A DNA stretch of 25,179 nucleotides from an uncultured Lachnospiraceae bacterium (GCA_910577835.1 CAJTOU010000042.1:1-25179); one strand, 5' to 3'. Numbered from the stretch's first letter, positions 1-7,266 are shown. Numbers and translations are program-made. Notes: generated from the sequence alone by a model not told the origin.

Positions 1-93
1 ACCTTGTATATTTTACGTGCTGGAGGAAAGCCTGGTTTTCGCATAATATTTCCCAACACAACTATATATACAGTTATCAATGTTCGTGTATGA
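1..93 (+). CDS. possible 3' end of an unrecognised gene (partial at window edge)
   Basis: Frame 1 is open from the left edge to a TGA at 91-93, giving about 30 residues with a basic, glycine-containing stretch (RAGGKPGFRIIF). I do not recognise it. It could be the C-terminus of a gene starting outside the window, possibly belonging to the mobile element whose end lies at 147-168, or a chance open frame in AT-rich DNA. Confidence 0.18.
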   Translation, partial: TLYILRAGGKPGFRIIFPNTTIYTVINVRV

Positions 94-146
94 GTAAATT
101 ATAGCATAAGTGAAAATTATGGCAAGAGTTAATTTTGTGGTCTTAA

Positions 147-175
147 CTCACCGTCTAAAGCCAGTGGGATTGCGA
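147..175 (+). mobile_element. IS200/IS605-type right-end hairpin remnant
   Basis: An imperfect hairpin (CTCACCG, loop TCTAAAG, CCAGTGGG at 147-168) is followed by ATTGCGA. Positions 153-175 (23 nt) are identical to 15479-15501. Subterminal hairpins with a TCTAAAG-type loop and a GTGGG arm are typical of the right ends of IS200/IS605-family elements in Clostridia. No transposase gene is present. The DNA just to the right is a methyltransferase fragment lacking its N-terminus, which suggests the element or an associated rearrangement cut that gene. Family assignment rests on recall of end structure, not on a search. Confidence 0.5.
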
Positions 176-180
176 TTCTT

Positions 181-643
181 CGCGATAGAGTATATCTTGT
201 CGAACGCGATAATAATGGTTTTTATAAAAATATAACAGTAACAAATGTTATATAGAGAATGACCTTGTAAAACCAATCTATAAGATTCCAGATTTAAAAC
301 TACATGATAATATCGATGCTCCAAAACGATATATAATATTTCCATATATAAAAACAGAGACCGGCTATACCTTAATCGCAGAATTTGAGCTTGCTGATAA
401 ATTTCCTAAAACATATGAGTGTCTTTTGGCACAACGAGATGAACTGGATGCTCGTGATAAAGGAAAAGGTGTTGCTCAAGGATGGTACGCTTATGGAAGA
501 ACACAAGGATTGAACAAGTACGGAAAGAATTATTATTTTCAACATTTGCTAATAGACCCCAATTTATATATGTTGATGATGAAGATGCGCTTTTTTGCAA
601 CGGATATGCTGTTTTTGATAATGACAGGTATGAACTTGAATGA
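181..643 (+). pseudogene. truncated, frameshifted Eco57I/TaqI-like type II DNA (adenine) methyltransferase, C-terminal fragment
   Basis: Three reading-frame segments join into one protein tail. Frame 1 from 181 reads RVYLVERDNNGFYKNITV. Frame 0 from about 252 to 527 contains FPKTYECLLAQRDELDARDK and GWYAYGRTQGLNKYGK. Frame 2 from about 530 to the TGA at 641-643 reads FANRPQFIYVDDEDALFCNG and ends in a YELE tail. This order (KTYEYLL...RD, WYxYGRxQGLN, GKK, a PTF-like block, DALFCNGYAVF) is what the C-terminal target-recognition part of Eco57I-class type II methyltransferases looks like. Two frameshifts (near 247-252 and 527-530) and loss of the whole catalytic N-terminus make it non-functional. 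The call is by motif recall. Confidence 0.7.
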
Positions 644-652
644 GGTGATTAT

Positions 653-679
653 ATGGCTATTAATTATGATAATTTATAA
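653..679 (+). pseudogene. 8-codon remnant of the gene following the methyltransferase
   Basis: Ten bases after the methyltransferase stop, an ATG preceded by GAGGTGA begins MAINYDNL and stops at 677-679. The close spacing and good ribosome binding site suggest the start of a co-transcribed gene, plausibly the cognate restriction enzyme, that was deleted almost completely. This is inference from position. From 680 to 894 I see no coding sequence or recognisable element. Confidence 0.35.
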
Positions 680-894
680 GAAACAATACTCTGCCAAGAC
701 ATTTTTTACAAATTATTCATATAAACAGAGCTGAACAATTTTTTTAATTGGGGTGTATAATTTTGTTTCATAGTGATAACTTTTTTCTTGATTTATATGC
801 ACCAGATAAGTGCATTGATGGGCAGAAAATACAGTGCATTTGAATCGTATAGAGATGCATAGGTGAATTATGCCACTAGTCATAACAGTCAATG

Positions 895-943
895 AAAAAA
901 TAGGCATAACCGGTAAATACATACCAAACTATGCCTATTTTTT
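895..943. terminator. inverted-repeat (bidirectional) terminator
   Basis: A perfect 14-bp inverted repeat (AAAAAATAGGCATA at 895-908 and its complement at 930-943) encloses a 21-nt loop. The right arm ends in TTTTTT, and the left arm supplies a T tract on the other strand. It sits between the decayed plus-strand methyltransferase region and the 3' end of pgi on the minus strand, so it can stop transcripts from both sides. Confidence 0.7.
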
Positions 944-1055
944 CCGAGATTAAACATCCCTAATTTGCACCACTTAAAAGAGGAGCCTTTTTTTCTTTTA
1001 TAAAAAATTATTTTGTATTTCCTATAATACTATTGAAGAACAGATAAATTTTATC

Positions 1056-2405
1056 TTAATCCAGTCTCTTTAATAATTCTTCACGTTCTTTTTCAAATCC
1101 CGGCTTTCCGAGAAGAGCAAACATATTTTTCTTATAGCTCTCTACACCCGGCTGATTAAACGGATTTACACCAAGCAGATATCCGGATACACCACAGGCA
1201 AATTCAAAGAAGTAGAACAATTCGCCCAGATAAAATTCATTCTGTTCTGGAACTTTTACCATAAAGTTTGGAACATTGCCGTCTGTATGAGCAAGAATCG
1301 TTCCATTCATAGCGCTTTTGTTTACAAAGTCCATTGTTTTTCCGGCAAGATAGTTCAGTCCATCGAGGTCCACAGGTTCTTCCTCAAGAGTAATTTCACA
1401 CTGAGGAGTTTCAACATTAATTACTGTTTCAAACATAATTCTTGCGCCGTCCTGAATAAACTGTCCCATAGAATGAAGGTCTGTGGTCAAATCCACAGCG
1501 GCAGGGAAAATTCCCTTTTGGTCCTTTCCTTCACTTTCACCGTAAAGCTGCTTCCACCATTCAGAAACATAATGAAGGCTTGGCTCATAATTTGCAACAA
1601 TTTCTACATTTTTGCCTTTTCTCAGAAGGATATTTCGGAGAGCTGCATACTGCACAGCATCATTATCTTCAAATTCAGCCTCCAGCGCGCGTTTTCTTCC
1701 GCTTGCAGCGCCTTCCATCAGCTTGTCCAAATCAGCGCCGCTTACAGCGATAGGAAGAAGTCCCACGGCAGTCAGAACAGAGAATCTTCCGCCGATATCA
1801 TCAGGAACTATAAAAGACTCATAACCTTCCTCGGTAGCAAGATTCTTCAATGCGCCTCTTGCCTTGTCTGTTGTAGCATAAATTCTTTTTGCAGCATCTG
1901 CCTTGCCATATTTTTCTTCAAGCATTTTCTTAAATACACGGAAGGCAATCGCAGGCTCCGTAGTGGTACCTGATTTGGAAATAATATTAACAGAAAAGTC
2001 TCTGTCGCCAATTACATCAATTAAATGCTGTACATAGGTACTGCTGATGCTGTTTCCCACAAAGTAAATCTCCGGTGTTTTGCGGATACTCTTGTCTACC
2101 ATATTGTAGAAATTATGTCTTAAAAATTCAATTGCGGCTCTTGCTCCAAGATAAGAACCACCAATACCGATTACTAAAAGAACTTCAGAATCTCCCTGAA
2201 TCTTTTTGGCAGCCTTTTTGATTCTGTCAAACTCTTCCTTGTCATAGTTTACAGGAAGGTCAATCCAGCCTAAAAAGTCATTTCCGGCGCCATTTTTAGA
2301 CACAAGAGTTTCCTTTGCATCCAAAGCCAGCTTCTTCATGCTGTTTACTTCATCAGCAGAGATAAACTGGGCAGTTTTTGAATAATCAAATGTTACTTTT
2401 GCCAT
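1056..2405 (-). CDS. pgi: glucose-6-phosphate isomerase
   Basis: Interconverts glucose 6-phosphate and fructose 6-phosphate in the cytosol (glycolysis, gluconeogenesis). The 449-residue product has the short Firmicutes length. Family blocks seen in order are the sugar-phosphate loop GIGGSYLGARAAIEF, SKSGTTTEPAIAFR, DDIGGRFSVLTAVGLLPIA, and the active-site region around GIFPAAVDLTTDLHSMGQF. I place the start at the ATG 2403-2405: AGAAGGAG lies 11 nt upstream and the protein then begins MAKVTFDY. The open frame extends four codons further to a GTG that overlaps the ribosome binding site. It is monocistronic with its own extended -10 promoter and hairpin leader (2455-2515). Confidence 0.96.
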   Translation of the reverse strand: MAKVTFDYSKTAQFISADEVNSMKKLALDAKETLVSKNGAGNDFLGWIDLPVNYDKEEFDRIKKAAKKIQGDSEVLLVIGIGGSYLGARAAIEFLRHNFYNMVDKSIRKTPEIYFVGNSISSTYVQHLIDVIGDRDFSVNIISKSGTTTEPAIAFRVFKKMLEEKYGKADAAKRIYATTDKARGALKNLATEEGYESFIVPDDIGGRFSVLTAVGLLPIAVSGADLDKLMEGAASGRKRALEAEFEDNDAVQYAALRNILLRKGKNVEIVANYEPSLHYVSEWWKQLYGESEGKDQKGIFPAAVDLTTDLHSMGQFIQDGARIMFETVINVETPQCEITLEEEPVDLDGLNYLAGKTMDFVNKSAMNGTILAHTDGNVPNFMVKVPEQNEFYLGELFYFFEFACGVSGYLLGVNPFNQPGVESYKKNMFALLGKPGFEKEREELLKRLD

Positions 2406-2454
2406 TTTGTTTAACACTCCTTCTCAATTTATATTTTATGTGTTATAAAGGAAA

Positions 2455-2515
2455 CACGCTGATGCATGCGTAGGTTATTAAACTACGCTTTGCTCCATTT
2501 AGTAATATTATATCA
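2455..2515 (-). promoter_or_regulatory. pgi promoter (extended -10) and double-hairpin leader element
   Basis: On the minus strand TGATATAAT (2515-2507) is an extended -10 box; no convincing -35 is visible. About 14 nt after it begins a 39-nt element (2493-2455) with two hairpins: GCGTAG/CTACGC, then CATGC/GCGTG around an ATCA loop. It matches 36 of 39 positions of the elements at 3285-3323 and 3353-3391. Of the three differences, two lie in the first loop and one turns a stem C into U, which can still pair with G. The element ends 49 nt before the pgi start codon. The shared arrangement suggests a structured 5' leader rather than random repeats. Confidence 0.6.
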
Positions 2516-2530
2516 CATTATTTGGAAAAA

Positions 2531-3163
2531 TTAAACAAGGAAATCATTAATTACAGAAAAAATAATTTCATCGCTGTTTTCCACAATCTGTTTTTTTGCA
2601 GAATTTTCTTTAGGAGTTTCTTTTTTAACGGTCTGCTTAGAAACAGAGGAAGACTCTTTTGCAGCGGCAGCTTCCTCGGCAGCAAAGGAGACAAGTCTGT
2701 GTTTCAGTGTATTGTCCAGATAATCGGTAATCATATTGGAGGCCTGTTCTAATCTGCCGTCTACATCGACAAAATGACAAAACAGTATATAAATCATGCA
2801 AAACAGAATTGAAATTAAAGCGTACTGGTAATATGTCTGCGAATAACTCAGAGTGCCATATGCAGTCAAAATAACACCCGTTAGAGAAAATGCAGCGCCA
2901 AGTTTTTTAGGGGAGCTGTAATGCAGTCCGGCGAAGGTATAGCCTGATATGTACTTTCTGACAAAGGAATCAGTGTTACAGATGCCGATATTCAGTCTCG
3001 CGCAGTTTGTAAAGCGCAAAAGAATCTGCTTCAGCAGCGTGTGGCCGACACCTTGAATATTCAGACAGGCCGTATACAGCCGGTTAATCCAGATAAATCC
3101 GGCAAGTTCAAAAAACATTGCAAAAACAAAACATAAAATAGATAAATACTTGAAATAAATCAT
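2531..3163 (-). CDS. membrane protein of unknown function
   Basis: 210 residues, not recognised. Residues 1-25 form a hydrophobic N-terminal segment, and two further membrane segments lie at about 88-108 and 112-132. The last 75 residues are hydrophilic and rich in Ala, Glu, Lys and Ser (AAEEAAAAKESSSVSKQ), probably a flexible tail. Three cysteines cluster near residues 53-62. The start ATG is preceded by AGGAG at good spacing, and a near-consensus promoter (TTGATA, 17-bp spacer, TATATT) lies at 3203-3231. It is divergent from the luxS operon and upstream of pgi on the same strand. The pgi promoter overlaps its 3' flank, so the two are probably separate units. Confidence 0.75.
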   Translation of the reverse strand: MIYFKYLSILCFVFAMFFELAGFIWINRLYTACLNIQGVGHTLLKQILLRFTNCARLNIGICNTDSFVRKYISGYTFAGLHYSSPKKLGAAFSLTGVILTAYGTLSYSQTYYQYALISILFCMIYILFCHFVDVDGRLEQASNMITDYLDNTLKHRLVSFAAEEAAAAKESSSVSKQTVKKETPKENSAKKQIVENSDEIIFSVINDFLV

Positions 3164-3202
3164 AAAAAACTCCTTTCATATAAATGTTTACTGGTTATTT
3201 TT

Positions 3203-3231
3203 AATATAATAATATCATGTCCAAATATCAA
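3203..3231 (-). promoter_or_regulatory. sigma-A type promoter of the 2531-3163 membrane-protein gene
   Basis: Minus strand TTGATA (3231-3226), 17-bp spacer, TATATT (3208-3203). It lies back to back with the luxS-operon promoter, with the two -35 boxes 10 bp apart. Confidence 0.6.
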
Positions 3232-3241
3232 GAAAAAAAGT

Positions 3242-3271
3242 TCGACAAAGTATGTGTGAATGTGGTATAAT
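3242..3271 (+). promoter_or_regulatory. promoter of the TSCPD-luxS-mtnN operon
   Basis: TCGACA (3242-3247), 18-bp spacer, TATAAT (3266-3271), with an upstream TGG making an extended -10. The first leader repeat starts inside the -10 box. Aligned without gaps to the pgi promoter, the 24 bases from TGTG through the spacer to the leader element match at 15 positions, so promoter and leader appear related as one block. Confidence 0.65.
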
Positions 3272-3405
3272 GTCATCAAACAAAGCAAAGCGTAGTTTGA
3301 TGACCTACGCACGCATCAGCGTGCTTCATTACGATATATGTCATAAAACGAAGCAAAGCGTAGTTTGATGACCTACGCACGCATCAGCGTGCTTCATTAC
3401 GATAT
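3270..3405 (+). repeat. 68-bp tandem duplication carrying the double-hairpin leader element
   Basis: 3270-3337 and 3338-3405 are direct repeats of 68 bp that differ at only two positions (C/A and A/G in the first 13 bases). Each contains GCGTAG/CTACGC and GCACGC/GCGTGC hairpins. In copy 1, TCATCAAAC and GTTTGATGA add an alternative 9-bp pairing that copy 2 has with one mismatch. The second copy ends its 39-nt core at 3391, 48 nt before the start codon at 3440, almost the same distance as in pgi. The near identity points to a recent duplication. Confidence 0.85.
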
Positions 3406-3439
3406 AACATAGCAGAATTATAAGAAAGGATGAAGTGAT

Positions 3440-3673
3440 ATGATATATAAGACAAAAGGCACATGTTCAAGCAGCATAGAGATACAGGCTGCAGACGGGG
3501 TGATACAAAGCGTTCGCTTTACAGAAGGCTGTAACGGCAACCTTCAGGGAATTTCAAAGCTGGTGCAGGGGATGAAGGTAGAAGATGCAATAGCCAAACT
3601 TGAGGGAATACGCTGTGGTATGAAAGAAACTTCCTGTCCGGACCAGCTTGCACAGGCGCTGAAAAAACTATAA
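3440..3673 (+). CDS. TSCPD-domain four-cysteine protein
   Basis: A 77-residue cytosolic protein with the family signature TSCPD at residues 64-68 and four cysteines (C9, C31, C59, C66) arranged as in the small TSCPD family often annotated as a conserved hypothetical protein of about 80 residues. The paired cysteines suggest metal binding, but the function is unknown. Ribosome binding site AGGATG lies upstream of ATG. It is the first gene of the operon, 16 bp before luxS, so it is co-expressed with AI-2 synthesis and S-adenosylhomocysteine recycling. Confidence 0.85.
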   Translation: MIYKTKGTCSSSIEIQAADGVIQSVRFTEGCNGNLQGISKLVQGMKVEDAIAKLEGIRCGMKETSCPDQLAQALKKL

Positions 3674-3689
3674 AAGGGAGAATTTTGAT

Positions 3690-4172
3690 ATGGAAAAAAT
3701 AACAAGCTTTACCATCAATCATTTAAAGCTGCTGCCGGGAATTTATGTATCCCGAAAGGATAAGGCTGGAGCAGAAACAGTAACTACATTTGATTTAAGA
3801 ATGACAAGACCAAACTTTGAGCCTGTTATGAACACTGCTGAGGTTCACACCATTGAGCATCTCGGCGCTACATTTTTGAGAAATCATCCAGAATATCAAA
3901 ATAAATGTATTTACTTTGGACCAATGGGCTGTCGTACAGGATTTTATTTGATTCTTGCAGGAGATTATCAGTCTAGGGACATTGTTCCGCTGATAAAGGA
4001 GATGTTTGAATTTATCAGAGATTACAGAGACGAGGTTCCGGGGGCAAGCGCCAGAGACTGTGGAAATTATCTGGATATTAATTTAAATATGGCAAATTAC
4101 CTGGCAGATAAATTTTTAAAGGAAGTAATAGAGGATATCTCAGAAGAAAGACTGATTTATCCTGAAGATTAG
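3690..4172 (+). CDS. luxS: S-ribosylhomocysteine lyase (AI-2 synthase)
   Basis: Cleaves S-ribosylhomocysteine to homocysteine and DPD, the precursor of autoinducer-2, in the cytosol. The 160-residue length is typical. The metal-binding HTIEH (H53, E56, H57) and C124 in ARDCGNY are present, as is the catalytic-region cysteine C81 in GPMGCRTGFY. Ribosome binding site AAGGGAG. It is followed 16 bp later by mtnN, which makes its substrate, so both steps of the activated-methyl-cycle salvage branch sit in one operon. Confidence 0.97.
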   Translation: MEKITSFTINHLKLLPGIYVSRKDKAGAETVTTFDLRMTRPNFEPVMNTAEVHTIEHLGATFLRNHPEYQNKCIYFGPMGCRTGFYLILAGDYQSRDIVPLIKEMFEFIRDYRDEVPGASARDCGNYLDINLNMANYLADKFLKEVIEDISEERLIYPED

Positions 4173-4188
4173 GCAGGAGGAACAGAAA

Positions 4189-4878
4189 ATGATTGGAATC
4201 ATAGGCGCAATGGAGATAGAAGTAGAAAAAATCAGAGAGCAGATTACAGACGGAAAAATGACAAGCAAAGCAGGTATGGAATTTTATACCGGAACACTGT
4301 ACGGCAAAGAAGTGACAGTGGTGCGTTCAGGCGTAGGAAAAGTAAATGCAGGAATCTGTACACAGATATTAATCGACTTATTTCAGGCAGATGCAATTAT
4401 TAATACCGGAATCGCCGGTTCACTGAAAAATGAAATTAATATCGGGGATATTGTTCTTTCAACAGATGCGCTTCAGCATGACGTGGATGCAAGCGGTTTC
4501 GGCTATGCGCCCGGAGTAATCCCGCAGATGAAAGAATCCGTATTTCAGGGTGACAAACATCTGATAGAGCTTGCAGAAAAGTGTCAGAAAGTATGTCCTG
4601 AAATTCATTTTTTCAAAGGACGTGTAATAAGCGGAGACCAGTTTATTTCGGATAAGAAAAAGAAAGAGCAGTTAGCAAAAGATTTTCAGGGTTTTTGTAC
4701 AGAAATGGAAGGAGCTGCGATTGCTCAGGCGGCATATTTGAATCAGGTTCCATTTTTGATAGTGCGCGCGATTTCCGATAAGGCAGATGACAGCGCTGCC
4801 ATGGATTATCCGGCGTTTGAGGCAATGGCGGTGGAAAATTCCGTAAAATTGTTATCAGCAATGGTGCAAAGCATGTAA
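4189..4878 (+). CDS. mtnN: 5'-methylthioadenosine/S-adenosylhomocysteine nucleosidase
   Basis: Removes adenine from S-adenosylhomocysteine, methylthioadenosine and 5'-deoxyadenosine; the ribosylhomocysteine product feeds LuxS. 229 residues, standard length. Catalytic residues align with the well-studied enzyme: E11 in the N-terminal GAMEIEVE motif, E174 in TEMEGAAIAQ, and D197 in RAISDKAD. The nucleoside-binding NTGIAGS block is at residues 72-78. Ribosome binding site AGGAGGA precedes ATG. It lies between luxS and a small unknown gene. Confidence 0.96.
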   Translation: MIGIIGAMEIEVEKIREQITDGKMTSKAGMEFYTGTLYGKEVTVVRSGVGKVNAGICTQILIDLFQADAIINTGIAGSLKNEINIGDIVLSTDALQHDVDASGFGYAPGVIPQMKESVFQGDKHLIELAEKCQKVCPEIHFFKGRVISGDQFISDKKKKEQLAKDFQGFCTEMEGAAIAQAAYLNQVPFLIVRAISDKADDSAAMDYPAFEAMAVENSVKLLSAMVQSM

Positions 4879-4893
4879 GCGGGAGGAAGAGTG

Positions 4894-5172
4894 ATGTTTC
4901 GGCTGTGGGCAAAAATATGGAAGTCCGGCCGTATGACCAGAGATATGGTTATATGTAATGATGACAGAGGACCAAACCGTACAAAAAAAATATTTGCCGC
5001 TCTTGAGGAGGTATGTAAGGAATTCGACCTGAGCAGACCAATCTGGCTGGACAACAGTATTGCCGAATTCCAAAGACACGATAAGGTGCGGTTTTCCAAG
5101 GATAATTTTATAGATGAAATTGATTTTGATTATCTCGAAATACAGGTAATCGAAGAAGACGACCATGAATGA
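4894..5172 (+). CDS. small unknown protein, last gene of the luxS operon
   Basis: 92 residues, acidic at the C-terminus, with no membrane segment or cysteine motif; I do not recognise a family. Recognisable stretches are MVICNDDRGPNRTKKIFAAL and LSRPIWLDNSIAEFQRHDKV, which read like a compact folded protein. GGAGG at 4882-4886 lies 7 nt before the ATG at 4894. A GTG three bases earlier is also possible but closer than ideal. It starts 15 bp after the mtnN stop, so it is probably co-transcribed. Its last 43 bases overlap the 3' end of yyaC on the other strand. Confidence 0.75.
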   Translation: MFRLWAKIWKSGRMTRDMVICNDDRGPNRTKKIFAALEEVCKEFDLSRPIWLDNSIAEFQRHDKVRFSKDNFIDEIDFDYLEIQVIEEDDHE

Positions 5173-5708
5173 ATGGCAATAAAAATACCAATGCTGATAA
5201 AATCGGCAAGTTCCATCACAGTAGACAATCTGGTGGATTGAAGCAAAATACCATCCATTCCTCCAGACAGATTCACAATTCCTGTGATACAAATGTCTCC
5301 CACTTCAGGGAGACTTTTTTTTACTCCCAGTCCGGGACGCAGAGGCATATCGGAAAGCGTGACATATCCTATATGATTTCTGGTTCCCAAAGAGGCATCC
5401 ACGGCGATAACAAAGGGTTCTTTATGAATATCATAGATATTTTCCACCATACATTCGAGATTCACTGCATGGACAGGTTCTTTTAAGGTGCCGTAAACAT
5501 ACATTTTATTATTTAAGGTTCGCTGCAGCTTATGTCCAATCAGCGGACCGAGGCTGTCTCCCGTAGAACGGTCACTGCCTACACACAGAAGAACAATGTC
5601 TCTGTCTCCGATGTCAGCCTCACTTATCATTTCCGACAGGCGCTTTCCAAATTTTAAAGAACTTTTTTCGGAGAGTGCATCATAATAAAAAACATTTTTC
5701 ATATACAT
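5130..5708 (-). CDS. yyaC: spore protein YyaC (putative germination protease-like peptidase)
   Basis: 192 residues. The family pattern is present: LLCVGSDRSTGDSLGPLIG near residues 40-58, FVIAVDASLGTRNHIGYV in the middle, and GDICITGIVNLSGG toward the end. YyaC is conserved in endospore formers and resembles HybD/GPR-type proteases, though its substrate is unclear to me. No strong ribosome binding site precedes the first ATG (5706-5708). A second ATG two codons later gives MKNVFYYD and is equally possible. The 3' end overlaps the convergent small gene at 4894-5172. Its presence indicates a sporulating lineage. Confidence 0.88.
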   Translation of the reverse strand: MYMKNVFYYDALSEKSSLKFGKRLSEMISEADIGDRDIVLLCVGSDRSTGDSLGPLIGHKLQRTLNNKMYVYGTLKEPVHAVNLECMVENIYDIHKEPFVIAVDASLGTRNHIGYVTLSDMPLRPGLGVKKSLPEVGDICITGIVNLSGGMDGILLQSTRLSTVMELADFISIGIFIAIHSWSSSSITCISR

Positions 5709-5772
5709 AATTTAAAGAACAGTTTCCTGTCCTATTCCTTTCCAAAAAAATTGTATTTATTTGATATTTTTA

Positions 5773-5800
5773 TATATGCCCGAAAAGAAAAAGTTTATTC
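5773..5800 (-). promoter_or_regulatory. possible forespore-type promoter of yyaC
   Basis: On the minus strand GAATA (5800-5796), a 14-bp spacer and GGGCATATA (5781-5773) partly resemble the sigma-F/sigma-G consensus, with GG at the -10 edge. No good sigma-A promoter is seen here, and yyaC homologues are forespore genes. The match is imperfect, so this is only a suggestion. Confidence 0.25.
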
Positions 5801-5907
5801 AGAAGAAATTGTCGATAATTAATTAAAGCAGTGACTAAATTCTGACAAAAAATGTAGAGACATTCATGTAAAATGATACCAAAGATAAACCGGAAATGGA
5901 GGTAGCC

Positions 5908-7266
5908 ATGATAGAAACGATATATAATGCTGAAAACAATGAAGAAGAAGCGGTAAAGCTTCCGAAAAATATACATCAGATAGGTTCGGGAGAGACAAAA
6001 TACCATGTTTATATAGAAGACAAGGTATCCAGATTTTTAGAGCTTTTGCCGGAAAATGAAAAAAATATAAGATATGGTGTGCTTCTCGGCAGTGTGAAAT
6101 TTTCCAAAGGAGAAGTATATATGTTTATTCGTTCGGTGGCAGAAGTAAGAGAGGTAATTGAAAACACTCTGATTTTTGGCGATGATGTGTGGACAGGCAT
6201 TTATGATGATATCAAAAAATATTATCACGGAGATAAAATCGTGGGCTGGTATGCTTCTATGGAGGAGTTTGAGGAGCGGGATTTATTTCATATGAGAAAG
6301 CTGCATCTCGACCATTTTGCTGGAAATGACAAGGTATTTTTAAATATCAACCGTGAGGAAGAGGAAAAAGAGTTTTATTTTTATGCAAACGGAGATTTGC
6401 AGAAGGTGAAATGCTATCATATTTATTATGAAAAAAATCAAGAGCTGGAGCGATATATTTTTGAAACTCATTACGACCTTACTTCCAGAAGAAAGAATAT
6501 TAAAACAAAGTCAGAGGAAGTGCCGGAGACAAAGCCAGAGGACATGCTGTCAGAGACGGAAAAAGAGGCGGAAGTTGTAAGGGTTGTTTCGGATACACAG
6601 GAAGAAGAGACTGTTGGAACAGGGTCAGGGGATATTTCCAAAAAGCTTATGATGTTTTCCGGCAGAGCAGCCTCTGTTTTTGTCGTGGGAGCACTGGTAT
6701 TTACCATAGGAGTTATGTATAAAAAGGGACAGCTTGACCATCTGGCCACAGAAATGAAAGAGGTAGTGGCAAATATTATGAATAAGGGAGATACCTCCGA
6801 AATGGACAATGTGGTTTTGCTGGACAAAAATAAAAAGACAAAAACAGAACAGGAAAATTCAGGCGAAGATAAGACACAAGGTGAAGATAAGACACAAGGA
6901 GAGGATAAGACACAAGGAGAGGATAAGACACAAGGTGAAGATAAGACACAAACGAATGAAACAGAGAGTACAACTGAAGAAAATACAGCAGAGGGCAGTA
7001 TAGGTGAAGGAATTTCAAGTGGACAGGATTCAACCAGTCAGGAAACACCTGAAGAAACCAGTGTACAGGAGACTTCTCCTCCAGAGGAGACTGCCGGAGT
7101 ATCTCCTGCTGTCACACAATACTATGAAGTACAGCAGGGAGACACATTATATGGAATCTGTCAGAAGTTGTATGGAAATGCAAATAATATTCAGATAATT
7201 ATGGATTTAAATAACCTTGAAAGTCCAGACAGCATAACTTCCGGAAAGAAGCTGATTGTTCCCTGA
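5908..7266 (+). CDS. membrane-anchored LysM protein with N-terminal degenerate MPN/JAB-like domain
   Basis: 452 residues. Residues about 31-175 look like an MPN/JAB fold: RYGVLLGSVKF, a second strand VYMFIRSV, then IVGWYASMEEFEERDLF where active JAMM proteases read GWYHSHP followed by S-x2-D. The metal-binding histidines are replaced by A116 and M118, so peptidase activity is unlikely. A membrane segment follows at about 253-272, then an acidic linker with five GEDKTQ repeats (319-348), and a C-terminal LysM domain (403-452) expected to bind peptidoglycan. The topology implies a cytoplasmic MPN-like sensor and an external LysM. The start is ATG 5908, with GGAGG 5 nt upstream; the longer frame from 5896 lacks a ribosome binding site. 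First gene of an envelope cluster. Confidence 0.85.
   Translation: MIETIYNAENNEEEAVKLPKNIHQIGSGETKYHVYIEDKVSRFLELLPENEKNIRYGVLLGSVKFSKGEVYMFIRSVAEVREVIENTLIFGDDVWTGIYDDIKKYYHGDKIVGWYASMEEFEERDLFHMRKLHLDHFAGNDKVFLNINREEEEKEFYFYANGDLQKVKCYHIYYEKNQELERYIFETHYDLTSRRKNIKTKSEEVPETKPEDMLSETEKEAEVVRVVSDTQEEETVGTGSGDISKKLMMFSGRAASVFVVGALVFTIGVMYKKGQLDHLATEMKEVVANIMNKGDTSEMDNVVLLDKNKKTKTEQENSGEDKTQGEDKTQGEDKTQGEDKTQGEDKTQTNETESTTEENTAEGSIGEGISSGQDSTSQETPEETSVQETSPPEETAGVSPAVTQYYEVQQGDTLYGICQKLYGNANNIQIIMDLNNLESPDSITSGKKLIVP
6862..6951 (+). repeat. five 18-bp in-frame tandem repeats (GEDKTQ)
   Basis: Five contiguous 18-bp units, each encoding GEDKTQ, differ only at synonymous positions (GGC/GGT/GGA, GAA/GAG). 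Being a multiple of three and nearly identical, the array can change copy number without a frameshift, altering the length of the linker between the membrane and the LysM domain. Confidence 0.95.

Noticed and set aside
426..734. 102-codon open frame taken as an independent gene
   Set aside because: Its first half is the middle of the methyltransferase pseudogene and its tail is out-of-frame reading after the frameshift near 528.
1287..1973. 228-codon plus-strand open frame inside pgi
   Set aside because: Antisense to a clear pgi gene, composition-driven, cysteine/phenylalanine-rich, no ribosome binding site or family match.
3270..3405. CRISPR repeats
   Set aside because: Only two 68-bp adjacent copies, no unique spacers, no cas genes.
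6862..6951. CRISPR-like array
   Set aside because: Units are contiguous without spacers and are in-frame coding repeats.
7004..7198. 64-codon open frame in the LysM gene
   Set aside because: Shadow frame of the LysM protein gene.
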